Source of the DNA: Clostridium peptidivorans
Lineage (GTDB): Bacteria > Bacillota > Clostridia > Clostridiales > Clostridiaceae
Length of the DNA: 64,000 nt
NCBI RefSeq assembly: GCF_900205925.1
Contig: NZ_OAOD01000008.1
Coordinates: 1 to 64,000, forward strand
Reading direction: 5' to 3'
Part shown: positions 42,157 to 50,821 of the stretch, piece after piece
Layout: every line of letters starts with the position of its first letter
Position numbering within the stretch: position 1 is the stretch's first letter
Notes under the pieces: generated by a model
Database searches by the model: none
Told to the model about the DNA's origin: nothing
What the model saw: the letters and a program-made list of their open reading frames with translations, nothing else
Position numbers and translations under genes: made by a program

Positions 42157-42837
42157 TTATCCATTTCTTAATTCCATTACCTCTTTCTCTGTAAGATTAC
42201 GCCACTTACCAATATCTATGCCATCAATTTTTATATTCATAATCCGAATACGTTCTAAACGCACAACTGTATATCCAAAGGCTCTACCCATTCTGCGAAT
42301 TTGTTTATTTAGTCCTTGAGTCAAAATAATACGAAAGGTATCCTCTTGAACCCTACTCACTTTACAAGGCCTTGTCTTAGCTCCGCAGACTTCCACTCCT
42401 TTAGACATTCCTTTCATGAAAGAATCATCAAAGGGCTTATTAACAGTTACAATATATTCTTTTTCATGTTCATTTTCTGATTCCAAAATTTTATTTGCCA
42501 AATCCCCATCATTTGTCATTAGTATTAGCCCTTGAGATGCTTTATCTAATCTTCCAACTGGGAAAATGTATTCTGGATAATTCATAAAATGGATTATATT
42601 ATTTTTCACTTCCTTTGATGCAGTACAGGTGATTCTCACTGGTTTATTTAATGCAATATAAATTTTATCTTTCAATGGAATAGGTTTATTATCAATAAGA
42701 ATGATATCCTCTTCTTCTATCCACTGCCCCTGCTTACAAAGCTCACCATTTACTGTTATTCTATTTTGCTCAATAAGTCTATTCGTTTCTCTTCTTGAAC
42801 AAAAACCCAAATTACTAAGACGTTTATTTATTCTCAT
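42157..42837 (-). CDS. rluF: 23S rRNA pseudouridine synthase RluF-like
   Basis: 226 residues. S4 RNA-binding domain (RINKRLSNLGFCSRRETNRL, NGELCKQGQWIEEED) followed by a short RsuA/RluBEF-type catalytic domain with GRLDKASQGLILMTNDGD, whose Asp is the catalytic residue, and GLNKQIRRMGRAFGYTVVRL. The wording around HEKEYIVTV and TRPCKV fits RluF (U2604 of 23S rRNA) better than RluB. Monocistronic. Confidence 0.87.
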   Translation of the reverse strand: MRINKRLSNLGFCSRRETNRLIEQNRITVNGELCKQGQWIEEEDIILIDNKPIPLKDKIYIALNKPVRITCTASKEVKNNIIHFMNYPEYIFPVGRLDKASQGLILMTNDGDLANKILESENEHEKEYIVTVNKPFDDSFMKGMSKGVEVCGAKTRPCKVSRVQEDTFRIILTQGLNKQIRRMGRAFGYTVVRLERIRIMNIKIDGIDIGKWRNLTEKEVMELRNG

Positions 42838-43218
42838 TTTAAAATCTTTATCCTTTCACTTATGTCTATATAAAATTCTTCATATTTAGTTTATATACCT
42901 TTTTATAGCTTTTTTATTAATTACAACTTTACTTTTATCAACATTATACAACAAATTTTAAAATTGATATGTGATAATTTTTTATGTGTAAATATTTAAA
43001 ACCGTTCTTAGGTTAAAGCTCATGGTGATTAAGAACTATTTGCATGTTTTCACATAGATGGTACTTTAATTATAATACGATTGGAAATAAAAGAGGAATT
43101 TACAAAAAAATGTAGAATTATAGAATACAATTAATAATGCAATTGTTTTCAATATTTTTGAAATTTAAAAAGCGTTTATAAACTCTACTGCTAAATCAAG
43201 GAGGACTGACGAAAACAT
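42838..43218. other. Gene-free region between divergent rluF and kinase genes
   Basis: About 380 AT-rich bases carrying the promoters of both genes. An inverted pair GTTCTTA (43004-43010) / TAAGAAC (43030-43036) is the only notable structure. Confidence 0.55.
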
Positions 43219-45159
43219 ATGAATATTAAATCTAAATTAATGATAAGCTATTTATTATTGATTATCTTTTCAGTAAGTGTTTTAGGAGTTTTAGTTGGTA
43301 ACAAATCTCGAAATGCAGTTTTTAAGGAAATAACAGAAAAAAGTGAACGTGTATCAGAATTAATTAATACCACAGTTAGTGTTAGAAATAATTTGCTTTT
43401 AGAAAAGGTATACTCTGAGTTATATTATGTTGAAAAACTAATGGCTAATTCAGGTGATATAATAATAGATAATAATAAACAAATTCAAGTTGGAGATTTT
43501 ATTGTGCCATCCATGTATATTGGTGAACGTAAATTATCCTTAACTTCGACTATGGTTGATGATATAAAACAATCAACTGGGGCAATTGCCTCCATATTTT
43601 TATTAAAAGATGATAAATTAATAAGAGTTTCTACAAATGTTACTACTAAAGATGGCAAAAAAGCTATAGGAACTTTCATAAATAGTAATTCTCACGTATA
43701 TAAAAAAATAGTGAATGCTGAATCCTACTATGATAGCAATTTAGTTGAAGGAGATTGGTTTATAACAGGATATAAACCTTTATTAGATAAAAACAAAAAA
43801 GTTATAGGTGCAATTGCCTTAGGCTACAAGGCTTTGAATAAGTATTTAGAAAAAACATTAAGTGACATTAAGATAGGACAAACTGGATATGTTTATATAA
43901 TGAATTCAAAAGGAGATGTTCTTGTTCATCCAAATATAACTGGACAAAACATTGGTGATTTTGATTTTTCTAAAAAGATGTTTAAAAATAATCATGGGGT
44001 AATTGAATACAAATTTAATGGAGTTTGTAAATTAGCCGCTTATAAATACTTTGAACCTTGGGATTGGTATATTGTTACAACTGCTAATTATGATGATTTA
44101 AAATCCTCTTCTAAATCAATCTTAAATATGACATTACTTACAGTATTAATAATTTTAGTACTGGCTTCAATTCTAGCTCTATTCTTAGCTAATACTTTAG
44201 TTAAACCTATAAACAAGCTAAAGCGCTGCATGGAAATCGCTAGTAGTGGAGATTTAACAGTACATTGTGACATAAAAAGCAAAGATGAAATCGGTATATT
44301 GGCAAGTAGCTTTAATCATATGATAAAAGAAAATAAGAGATTAATGGAGGAAAAAGAGCAGTATGATAAATTAAAAACTGAATTCATTGCAAATATGTCC
44401 CACGAATTAAGAACACCTTTAAATATAATCTTTTCAGCAGTACAACTCTCTGCTCTCAATATAAACAGTAATCCTAAAGCATTTGCTAATAAAAAAATGA
44501 ATCAACACTTAACTATTATTAAACAAAATTGTTATAGATTGCTGCGATTAGTAAATAACATAATTGATATTACAAAGATAGATTCTGGGTTTATGGAATT
44601 GAATTTACAAAAGGCTAATATTGTAGAAGTAATTGAAAATATAACTTTATCAACTGCTGAATATGTAGAAAGTAAATCGAGAAACCTTATATTTGATACA
44701 GATATCGAAGAAAAGATTATGAATTTTGATCTAGAAAAGATGGAGAGAATTATGCTTAATCTTATTTCTAATGCAACTAAATTCACAAAACCTGGTGACA
44801 CAATAGAAGTTAGTATTTATGACAAAGAAGAATTTATTCTTATTTCTGTAAAAGATAATGGAGTAGGAATCTCTCAAGATAACCTAAAACAGATTTTTGA
44901 AAGATTTAAACAAATAGGTCCTTTATTAAGTAGAACCCATGAAGGAAGTGGTATAGGTTTGTCTCTTGTAAAATCCTTAGTCCAAATGCATGATGGAAAA
45001 ATTTCTGTAAAAAGTAAATATGGCGAAGGAACAGAATTTATCATTGAACTGCCCGTTAAACCAATTTTACAAGAAGACACGCCCGAGTCACCAAATGAAC
45101 TTCCTCAACAAACAAATGTAGAAAAAATACAAATTGAATTTTCTGATATATATAACTGA
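43219..45159 (+). CDS. Membrane Cache-HAMP orphan sensor histidine kinase
   Basis: 646 residues. Helix 1 (7-27), an extracellular Cache module to about 290 (IGQTGYVYIMNSKGDVLVHP, WDWYIVTTANY), helix 2 (about 300-325), HAMP, then HisKA (MSHELRTPLNII, phosphorylated His) and HATPase_c (LNLISNATKF, VKDNGVGIS, GSGIGLSLVKS). No regulator gene adjoins. Its catalytic half and the end IQIEFSDIY are close to the PAS kinase encoded at 10162-11823, so both may phosphorylate the same partner. GGAGG is 14 nt upstream, rather far. Confidence 0.92.
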   Translation: MNIKSKLMISYLLLIIFSVSVLGVLVGNKSRNAVFKEITEKSERVSELINTTVSVRNNLLLEKVYSELYYVEKLMANSGDIIIDNNKQIQVGDFIVPSMYIGERKLSLTSTMVDDIKQSTGAIASIFLLKDDKLIRVSTNVTTKDGKKAIGTFINSNSHVYKKIVNAESYYDSNLVEGDWFITGYKPLLDKNKKVIGAIALGYKALNKYLEKTLSDIKIGQTGYVYIMNSKGDVLVHPNITGQNIGDFDFSKKMFKNNHGVIEYKFNGVCKLAAYKYFEPWDWYIVTTANYDDLKSSSKSILNMTLLTVLIILVLASILALFLANTLVKPINKLKRCMEIASSGDLTVHCDIKSKDEIGILASSFNHMIKENKRLMEEKEQYDKLKTEFIANMSHELRTPLNIIFSAVQLSALNINSNPKAFANKKMNQHLTIIKQNCYRLLRLVNNIIDITKIDSGFMELNLQKANIVEVIENITLSTAEYVESKSRNLIFDTDIEEKIMNFDLEKMERIMLNLISNATKFTKPGDTIEVSIYDKEEFILISVKDNGVGISQDNLKQIFERFKQIGPLLSRTHEGSGIGLSLVKSLVQMHDGKISVKSKYGEGTEFIIELPVKPILQEDTPESPNELPQQTNVEKIQIEFSDIYN

Positions 45160-45168
45160 TATAATAAG

Positions 45169-45196
45169 AATAAACCGCCATTTCTGGCGGTTTATT
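45169..45196. terminator. Bidirectional intrinsic terminator
   Basis: Arms AATAAACCGCCA / TGGCGGTTTATT with a TTTC loop, between the convergent histidine kinase and cheV genes. Confidence 0.88.
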
Positions 45197-45210
45197 TCTT
45201 ATTATAGAGA

Positions 45211-46104
45211 TTATTTTATAAATTTATCTATTAGTTCAACTAAAGTTCCTACCTCTGGCTTACTTAATTGAGCATCAGCTCCTACAGATTTACCTTTATG
45301 GGCTAACTCATTTGTAATTAGAGAAGAAAATATTATCACCGGGAGTTTCTTTAGTATATTATCTTCCTTAATTTTTCGCGTAAGAGTATGTCCATCCATT
45401 TTTGGCATTTCTATATCAGTTATAACAAGCTGAACCTCTTTTATGAATTCTTCTCCCTTCTCTTCTACTAATTTGTTCAAATAATTTAGCGCTTCTTCTC
45501 CTTCATCAAAAGACTTTAAATTAGTAAAACCTGCTTTAGTTAAGGTGTCATTTAAAAGTCTTCTTATTAAAGGAGAATCATCTACAAGCATAACTTTAAT
45601 ATCTGATCTGTCCTTATATTCAACATCTATAATTTTATCCTCACTTATTCCTGACTCAGGATTTATATCAGTAACAATTTTTTCAAAGTCTAACAAGAAA
45701 ATTATTTTATTATTTAATATTATGTTTCCTATGACTAAAGGATTACTTGCAATGTCTTCAGGTTTACTTATGTTATTCCATCCCATTCTATGTATACCAA
45801 CTATGCTATCAATATTAAATGCAACTTTAGTTTTATTAAATTCACACAGTATTATTTTATTTTTCTTATTTACTATACTTTGTCCATCTAAAACATATTT
45901 TAAATTTACTAAAGTTATTATTTCATTTCTGCATAAGATCAATCCTGCCACTGCAGGATGGGATTGAGGAATTTCAGTTAAATCTTCAATTTCTAGCACT
46001 TCTTTAACCTTTATTACATTAATTCCATAGTGCTTATTATTAACTATAAATTCTAGAATCTCTACTTCACCAGTGCCGCTTTCCAGTAATATACTGCTAC
46101 CCAT
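45211..46104 (-). CDS. cheV: CheV-type chemotaxis coupling protein
   Basis: 297 residues. A CheW domain (residues 15-150; EFIVNNKHYGINVIKVKEVL, IPQSHPAVAGLILCRNEIIT) is joined to a receiver domain (about 170-297) with VDDSP, the phospho-acceptor Asp in LVITDIEMPKMDG and the conserved Lys in LSKPE. It couples receptors to CheA and adapts through phosphorylation. The ATG at 46104 is chosen, with AAAGGAG 7 nt upstream. No other chemotaxis gene is near. Confidence 0.92.
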   Translation of the reverse strand: MGSSILLESGTGEVEILEFIVNNKHYGINVIKVKEVLEIEDLTEIPQSHPAVAGLILCRNEIITLVNLKYVLDGQSIVNKKNKIILCEFNKTKVAFNIDSIVGIHRMGWNNISKPEDIASNPLVIGNIILNNKIIFLLDFEKIVTDINPESGISEDKIIDVEYKDRSDIKVMLVDDSPLIRRLLNDTLTKAGFTNLKSFDEGEEALNYLNKLVEEKGEEFIKEVQLVITDIEMPKMDGHTLTRKIKEDNILKKLPVIIFSSLITNELAHKGKSVGADAQLSKPEVGTLVELIDKFIK

Positions 46105-46267
46105 AATCAAATCTCCTTTTTATAAATAATACATTTCTTATAAATACATAAATAGTTAAACATATCCTAATACATATTATATTTCAAATTATGATTTTTT
46201 TCTATGTTTTTCTATTTATGTTATCGACTAACTAAGGTTTATCTTTACAGTACCCTTAAACTAAAAA

Positions 46268-46291
46268 CCACCTTCCATTACTGGAAGATGG
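46268..46291. terminator. Intrinsic terminator after the 46303 gene
   Basis: Arms CCACCTTCCA / TGGAAGATGG (one G-T) with a TTAC loop and T-runs on both strands. Confidence 0.8.
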
Positions 46292-46302
46292 CATTTTATT
46301 TT

Positions 46303-46536
46303 TTATTTTGTTTTATATTTATTAGCAGATTTCTTTTTTAGTTTTTCACCTAAAGTTAAACTTATAAATCTATTTACCAGTTCTTCCTTTGTTGCTTTTG
46401 GATCTACAAATATGTCATATTTCTTACACAGCTTTCCAATATCAGACTTACTTATATTGCATTCCTTTATAAATGTATTTGCAGATTTAACACTATCCAT
46501 AACAATTATTCTTTTATATATTTCATCACTAGTCAT
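46303..46536 (-). CDS. Small basic protein with SAP-like end
   Basis: 77 residues, basic tail (KLKKKSANKYKTK). The segment ISKSDIGKLCKKYDIFVDPK followed by ATKEELVNRFISLTLG resembles a SAP/LEM-like helix-extension-helix, so nucleic-acid binding is possible. The ATG at 46536 has GGAGG 7 nt upstream. No family assigned; the gene is monocistronic and ends in its own terminator. Confidence 0.7.
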   Translation of the reverse strand: MTSDEIYKRIIVMDSVKSANTFIKECNISKSDIGKLCKKYDIFVDPKATKEELVNRFISLTLGEKLKKKSANKYKTK

Positions 46537-46627
46537 AATGGCACCTCCGTTATTTGTTTTTCCCAAGTATAATTATATGTATTAATAATAAAATAACAAG
46601 TATTTAGTTCATTATTTGACTTTATCA

Positions 46628-46686
46628 TAGGGGACGGTTAACAACTATTCATGCATTTTGTACAAATAGTTGTTAACCGTCCCCTA
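46628..46686. repeat. REP-like perfect palindrome with GGGGACGG ends
   Basis: Two exactly complementary 22-base arms, starting TAGGGGACGGTTAACAAC, around a 15-base spacer. The GGGGACGG/CCGTCCCC ends are like those of REP elements mobilised by Y1 (RAYT) transposases in clostridia. It sits in the promoter region of the helicase gene; no transposase gene is in the window. Confidence 0.7.
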
Positions 46687-46768
46687 TTACTATTAATATT
46701 TATGTGATATTATTAATTGATTTAATGAAGATAAAATACAAATAAGTAATGAAAGGTATGAAAAAATA

Positions 46769-47878
46769 ATGGATTTTAAAGAACTAGGTATTAGTGAAGA
46801 TATAATAAATGTATTAAAGCACACAGGTATTACTGAGCCAACAGCAATTCAAAAAGAAAGTATTAAATTTATTAAAGAAGGAAGAGATGTTATAGCAGAA
46901 GCACAAACTGGTACAGGAAAGACCTTTGCCTTTTTGATTCCTATTTTTGAAAATATATCACCTGAAATAAATACAATTCAAGCGTTGATTATATCTCCTA
47001 CAAGAGAACTTGCTATTCAAATAACTGAGGAAGCTATGAAATTTAAAGCTGTTAAAGACATAAACATTTTAGCCGCATATGGCGGTAAAGATATTGGGTC
47101 TCAATTAAAAAAGCTGAGTAAAAATATTCATTTAATAATTGCAACTCCAGGTAGATTATTAGACCATCTCCAAAGAAAAACAGTAGATCTTAGCAAATTA
47201 AAAACATTAGTATTAGATGAAGCTGATCAAATGCTGCTTATGGGATTTAAAAATGATGTTGAAGCTATTATAAAGGAAACAAATAAAAAGCGTCAGACAT
47301 TATGTTTTTCTGCGACTATGAATTCTGAAGTTAAAAAATTAGCCTATAGATATATGAATGATCCTTTAATGGTTGCCGTTAAAAAAGAAGAAGTTACACT
47401 TATTAATATTAACCAAGAAGTGGTAGAGACTACTGACAGAAGAAAACAAGATTCTTTATGCAAGGTTTTAGATGAAGATAATCCATTTATGGCTATAATA
47501 TTTTGCAGAACTAAGAGAAGAGTAGATGATCTTGAAATGGCATTACATAGGCGTGGATATAACTGTACAAAATTACATAGCGATATAATTCAATCAAAAC
47601 GTGAAAGAATAATAAAATCCTTTAGAAATGCAGATATTCAATATCTAATAGCTACAGACGTAGCAGCTAGAGGATTAGATATAAGTGGAGTTAGCCATAT
47701 ATATAACTATGATATTCCTGAAAGTGCTGAATCTTATATACATCGTATTGGCAGAACAGGAAGAGCTGGTGAAGAGGGCTATACTTGTCTATTTATAGAT
47801 CCAAAAGATAAAAGAGCTCTGGAGGAAATAGAAAAATCCATAAAATTTGAGATACCAAGAAGAGAATTAGATATATAA
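46769..47878 (+). CDS. DEAD-box RNA helicase
   Basis: 369 residues, core only: Q-motif FKELGISEDIINVL...EPTAIQ, motif I AQTGTGKT, Ia PTRELA, Ib TPGR, II LDEAD, III SATM, IV IIFC, V ATDVAARGLDI and VI HRIGRTGRAG. It lacks the C-terminal RNA-binding tail of CshA and DbpA, so it is a minimal helicase, likely for RNA folding or decay at low temperature. AAAGG lies 12 nt before the ATG, downstream of the REP-like palindrome. Confidence 0.94.
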   Translation: MDFKELGISEDIINVLKHTGITEPTAIQKESIKFIKEGRDVIAEAQTGTGKTFAFLIPIFENISPEINTIQALIISPTRELAIQITEEAMKFKAVKDINILAAYGGKDIGSQLKKLSKNIHLIIATPGRLLDHLQRKTVDLSKLKTLVLDEADQMLLMGFKNDVEAIIKETNKKRQTLCFSATMNSEVKKLAYRYMNDPLMVAVKKEEVTLININQEVVETTDRRKQDSLCKVLDEDNPFMAIIFCRTKRRVDDLEMALHRRGYNCTKLHSDIIQSKRERIIKSFRNADIQYLIATDVAARGLDISGVSHIYNYDIPESAESYIHRIGRTGRAGEEGYTCLFIDPKDKRALEEIEKSIKFEIPRRELDI

Positions 47879-47975
47879 TGCTTTAAACATTTCTCTTCTT
47901 ATAACATTACATGAATATGCTCTTATAAATATGAATATTGTATGTATAGAAACTTATAATAACATATAAAAATCA

Positions 47976-48008
47976 AAACTCCCTATAATCTTAAATCATA
48001 GGGAGTTT
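47976..48008. terminator. Bidirectional intrinsic terminator
   Basis: Arms AAACTCCCTAT / ATAGGGAGTTT with an 11-nt loop, between the convergent helicase and symporter genes. Confidence 0.85.
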
Positions 48009-48049
48009 GAAAATATTTTAATCAATTTTTAAACCGCATTTTATCTTTA

Positions 48050-48158
48050 TTCCAGCACTCAGCCTTTACTATCTATCAATAGACTCTCCATGAAATACTG
48101 GATTTTTGCCTTCTCTTTTTTGACTTATAAAGTCCTTATTATCCTTACTCCAGCACTC
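48050..48158 (-). repeat. 98-bp tandem duplication at the symporter 3' end
   Basis: CCAGCACTC occurs at 48150-48158 and at 48052-48060, 98 bp apart, inside two imperfect copies of the same tail-coding sequence. As 98 is not a multiple of three, the second copy shifts frame and ends early. The other symporter gene has only one copy. Confidence 0.7.
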
Positions 48159-49547
48159 AGCATTTACTAATCCATCAATAGATTCTGCATAAAATACTGG
48201 ATCCTTGCCTTCTCTTTTTTGTGCTATATAATCCTGAACTACCTTTGAGACTACCTTACCTAATTTAACGATAACAACAATATTAAGAAGTGCCATTAAT
48301 CCCATGAATAAATCTGCCAAATTCCATACAATATCTAATGAAGCCATGGAACCCACAAACACCATACCGATTACAGCAAGTCTAAATACATTAAGCACTG
48401 TTTTACTTCCATTCATAAACTCAATATTTGATTCACCATAATAGTAATTTCCAAGTATAGAACTAAATGCAAACATGAAAATACATGCTGCTATAAATAT
48501 ATTTCCCCAATCACCTACTTGAGAAGTTAATGCTATTTGTGTTAACTGTATTCCCGTAAGTCCCTCTTTTTGATTTGTACCAGAAACTAATATAATAAAT
48601 GCTGTTGCACTACATATTACTATAGTGTCAAGGAAAACTCCAAATACTTGCATGATAGCTTGCTTAACTGGATGACTTACCTCTGCTGTAGCTGCTGCGT
48701 TTGGCGCACTTCCCATACCTGCTTCATTTGAGAATAATCCTCTTTTAATTCCCATCATAACAGCTGCACCAATTCCACCGCCTGTAAATTGCTTTATACC
48801 AAAAGCTCCTTCAAAAATCATTCCAAATACGTGTGGAATTTGGCCTATATTTTTTAAGATTACAAATAATGCAACTAATACATAGGCTACAGCCATAACT
48901 GGCACTATAACCTCTGCAACCTTTGCTATTCTCTTAACTCCACCAAATATAACCATAGCAGTAAGTATTATAAGAATTATAGCTCCATAAAGCCTGTTAA
49001 GACCAAAAGCTCCTTCAAATGCTAATGTTATAGTATTTGCCTGAACTGAGTTAAATACAAGTCCAAAGGATATAGTTATAAGTACTGAAAATACAATTCC
49101 TAGATTTCTATTGCCAAGAGCTTTTTCCATATAATATGCAGGACCACCTCTATATCCATCTTTGTCCTTTACTTTATATACCTGTGCTAATGTGTTTTCA
49201 ACAAAGCTTGAAGCTGCTCCTAAAAGAGCTATAACCCACATCCAGAAAACTGCTCCTGGACCTCCAACTGAAACTGCAATGGCAACCCCTGCAAGGTTTC
49301 CAGTACCAACATGAGAAGCAACACTTATACAAAAGGCTTGGAATGAAGAAACTCCTTTACTTTCCTTGCCATCTTTAGGTTTTCCACCGCCTCCAAGAAG
49401 CTTAAATGTTTGAAAGAAAAATTTGAACTGTGGGCACTTAAGATAAACCGTGAAATAAAGCCCTACTGATATAAGTAAAATTATGAGTACATAGGACCAA
49501 AGTATATTATTACTAAAGGATATAAAAGAATTTAAAAGTTCTACCAT
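48069..49547 (-). CDS. AGCS-family Na+/amino-acid (glutamine/alanine) symporter, copy 2
   Basis: 492 residues with about eleven membrane helices and AGCS signatures: SVASHVGTGNLAGVAIAVSV, GYRGGPAYYMEKALG, GGIGAAVMMGIKRGLFSNEA, GMGSAPNAAA. It is encoded 77 bases after a glutaminase gene, pointing to glutamine uptake. The end contains a partial duplication: AQKREGKDPVFYAESID and SQKREGKNPVFHGESID occur in tandem, and the second is cut by a stop, with its AECWNKDK continuation in another frame beyond it. GAGGAG precedes the ATG. Confidence 0.92.
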   Translation of the reverse strand: MVELLNSFISFSNNILWSYVLIILLISVGLYFTVYLKCPQFKFFFQTFKLLGGGGKPKDGKESKGVSSFQAFCISVASHVGTGNLAGVAIAVSVGGPGAVFWMWVIALLGAASSFVENTLAQVYKVKDKDGYRGGPAYYMEKALGNRNLGIVFSVLITISFGLVFNSVQANTITLAFEGAFGLNRLYGAIILIILTAMVIFGGVKRIAKVAEVIVPVMAVAYVLVALFVILKNIGQIPHVFGMIFEGAFGIKQFTGGGIGAAVMMGIKRGLFSNEAGMGSAPNAAATAEVSHPVKQAIMQVFGVFLDTIVICSATAFIILVSGTNQKEGLTGIQLTQIALTSQVGDWGNIFIAACIFMFAFSSILGNYYYGESNIEFMNGSKTVLNVFRLAVIGMVFVGSMASLDIVWNLADLFMGLMALLNIVVIVKLGKVVSKVVQDYIAQKREGKDPVFYAESIDGLVNAECWSKDNKDFISQKREGKNPVFHGESIDR

Positions 49548-49624
49548 TTTTACACTCTCCTCTTAATAATTTTATTTTTAAAATTTAATAATTTATTTTT
49601 AAAAATTATCAAATTTTATCTTCT

Positions 49625-50542
49625 TTAGAAAATACTTAGATTAAGTTCTTTTGAAAGTTCTTCCATGGCTCTTACTCCGCCAATGCTGTTTCCATGTTCA
49701 TCAAGTGCTGGTCCTACAACTGCTATCCCCATACGGTTTGGAACAACAGCCATGATGCATCCACCTACTCCACTTTTAGCCGGAACACCAACATCAACAG
49801 AAAACTTTCCAGATCTGTCGTATAATCCGCAGGTTGTCATAATAGCCTTTACTATTCTATTAACATCTTCCGGAATTATCTTTTCATTTGACCATGGAGC
49901 TACACCATTATTTGCAATTACAGAGGCTATCCTTGCTATATCCTCAACAACCACTTCTATTGAACAGGATTTGAAATACGCATCTAATATATCCTCTACA
50001 TCCTTTTCAATTATATTAGCTCCCTTAAGGTAGTATGCTATTGCTCTATTTGTATTTCCAGTCAATTTTTCTGAGTTGTAAACTGAATAGTTTACCTCAA
50101 TGTCATCATTATTCGCTAATTTCTTCAGCATACTGTGAATTCTACTAAACTTTTCTATACCGTTATCACCTGCCACAAGGGATGTACAAACTATTGCTCC
50201 TGCATTTATAAATGGGTTTAAAGGCTTATGATTTTCCTTTATTTCCAACTTTAGTAATGAATTAAATGGATCTGCAGAAGGTTCATTACCTACCTTAGAA
50301 AAAACCACTTCCTTACCATTATCTATTAGAGCACATATAAGAGTTACTACCTTTGATACACTTTGAATAGTAAACTTTGTTTTATAGTCTCCTTCTAAAA
50401 TAGAATTACAATTCACATCGAAAATACATGCTCCGAGAGCATCTCTATTTCCCTTTGCAAGTTCAGGAATATACGTTGCCACTTGTCCGAATTTTGTAAT
50501 ATCCCTATTATTTTCAATTACGCTTTTTAAAATCGATTTCAT
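49625..50542 (-). CDS. glsA: Glutaminase, copy 2
   Basis: 305 residues, serine-dependent beta-lactamase-like glutaminase: the catalytic Ser-x-x-Lys is FTIQSVSKV, with NPFINAGAI, Tyr-bearing NYSVYNSEK, and AKSGVGGCIMAVVP near the end. It hydrolyses L-glutamine to glutamate and ammonia in the cytoplasm. The ATG at 50542 has GGGAGG 9 nt upstream, better than the TTG at 50548. First gene of a sigma-54 operon with the symporter. Confidence 0.95.
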   Translation of the reverse strand: MKSILKSVIENNRDITKFGQVATYIPELAKGNRDALGACIFDVNCNSILEGDYKTKFTIQSVSKVVTLICALIDNGKEVVFSKVGNEPSADPFNSLLKLEIKENHKPLNPFINAGAIVCTSLVAGDNGIEKFSRIHSMLKKLANNDDIEVNYSVYNSEKLTGNTNRAIAYYLKGANIIEKDVEDILDAYFKSCSIEVVVEDIARIASVIANNGVAPWSNEKIIPEDVNRIVKAIMTTCGLYDRSGKFSVDVGVPAKSGVGGCIMAVVPNRMGIAVVGPALDEHGNSIGGVRAMEELSKELNLSIF

Positions 50543-50584
50543 CGCCAATTACCTCCCTCGTAATTTCTGAACATTAATATATAT

Positions 50585-50601
50585 AGCAAGATGTGTGCCA
50601 A
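50585..50601 (-). promoter_or_regulatory. Sigma-54 promoter of glutaminase operon 2
   Basis: Minus strand TTGGCACACATCTTGCTA: GG at 50599-50598 and GC at 50587-50586, 12 bp apart, with the full TGGCAC-N5-TTGC consensus. The inferred start is about 30 bases before the glutaminase ATG. Confidence 0.93.
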
Positions 50602-50677
50602 ATTAAAAACATAAATAAAATTTGAAAAATATCAACTTTTCTGTATATTGATGGTGAAATTGTTAGAAATCGCACAT

Positions 50678-50724
50678 AAAAAATGCTCGATATCAAACAA
50701 TATGTTCGATATCGAGCATTTTTT
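50678..50724. promoter_or_regulatory. Tandem dyads upstream of glutaminase operon 2 (activator site and/or terminator)
   Basis: Two 16-bp dyads, TGCTCGATATCAAACA (50684-50699) and TGTTCGATATCGAGCA (50703-50718), start 19 bp apart and together form a long palindrome with A/T-runs outside. Centre is about 126 bp upstream of the inferred start. The same arrangement at the same distance precedes the other glutaminase operon. Confidence 0.6.
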
Positions 50725-50754
50725 TATATAAAGCCAAACTTTATATAAAAAATT

Positions 50755-50791
50755 AATCCAGTAGCAAGGCATTACTGCTTACTACTGGATT
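50755..50791 (-). terminator. Intrinsic terminator of glutaminase operon 1
   Basis: Arms AATCCAGTAG / CTACTGGATT plus an inner AAG/CTT, then on the minus strand AATTTTTTATAT. It follows the symporter gene ending at 50822. Confidence 0.75.
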
Positions 50792-50821
50792 CCTTAGTTT
50801 ATCAAAAATAATTCTAAAGTT

